Origin: Ralstonia soli
GTDB lineage: Bacteria > Pseudomonadota > Gammaproteobacteria > Burkholderiales > Burkholderiaceae
Direction of reading: 5' to 3'
NCBI RefSeq assembly: GCF_023955655.1
Contig: NZ_JAMXHT010000002.1
Coordinates: 660,060 to 724,059 of the forward strand
Length of the DNA stretch: 64,000 nucleotides
In this document: positions 63,993 to 64,000 of the stretch, one piece after another
Numbering within the stretch: the stretch's first letter is position 1
How the letters are laid out: every line of letters begins with the position of its first letter
Notes under the pieces: model-generated
Seen by the model: only the letters and a program-made list of their open reading frames with translations
Databases searched by the model: none
What the model was told of the DNA's origin: nothing
Position numbers and translations under genes: made by a program

Positions 63993-64000
63993 GGGGCGGG

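Overview
The window is dense, GC-rich bacterial DNA. Gene content points to Burkholderiaceae, most likely Ralstonia or a close relative such as Cupriavidus: an SOS-controlled imuA-imuB-dnaE2 cassette, an orphan atpC, a second EF-G gene, a Burkholderia-type trimeric porin, many LysR regulators and aromatic-acid pathways. I see no rRNA, tRNA, CRISPR array or intact insertion sequence. The region reads as an accessory catabolic part of a chromosome or second replicon. The organism call is inference from gene content; no sequence search was run.

Layout. (1) 1-10440: organosulfur scavenging. The minus strand carries two sulfonate-type binding proteins (one cut by the window edge), a membrane-anchored cytochrome c, an SsuB/SsuC-like ATPase and permease, a class II aldolase and an SsuD-like FMN monooxygenase. 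Divergent from them are an acyl-CoA-dehydrogenase-like flavoprotein, a cysteine-dioxygenase-like cupin and a four-domain rhodanese. (2) 10453-10706: an array of twelve 21/22-bp units, each with a GTTC-N-GAAC core or a degenerate form of it, ahead of an EamA exporter. This is the strangest non-coding feature in the window. (3) 11710-16399: TonB-dependent receptor, YfiR-like periplasmic protein and GGDEF-EAL enzyme, each overlapping the next by 4 nt. (4) 16572-26006: orphan atpC, then an aminophosphonate locus (phnT, phnUV fusion, phnX, phnS, FAD oxidoreductase) bracketed by two related LysR genes. (5) 26320-36045: an M30-like lipoprotein protease, a racemase-fold protein without its two catalytic cysteines, an MFS porter with RpiR-type operators, a LysR/binding protein/MFS group, and a heat-shock pair with a sigma-32-like promoter.

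(6) 36198-40668: MBL-fold hydrolase, porin, NicC-like flavin monooxygenase and IclR regulator, with duplicated palindromes in the divergent promoter. (7) 40785-50472: a probable (4-hydroxy)mandelate route. MdlB oxidises mandelate to benzoylformate, MdlC decarboxylates it to the aldehyde, an aldehyde dehydrogenase makes the acid, and PobA hydroxylates 4-hydroxybenzoate to protocatechuate. An aromatic-acid MFS porter, a ketopantoate-reductase-like protein and a broken AraC regulator sit among them. (8) 50709-57467: 7Fe ferredoxin, crotonase, Mpo1-like membrane protein, Crp-type regulator, second EF-G, SLC13-type permease and a small XRE regulator. (9) 58021-63764: dnaE2, imuB and imuA under a near-perfect LexA box, followed by the tail of an M20 peptidase gene at the right edge.
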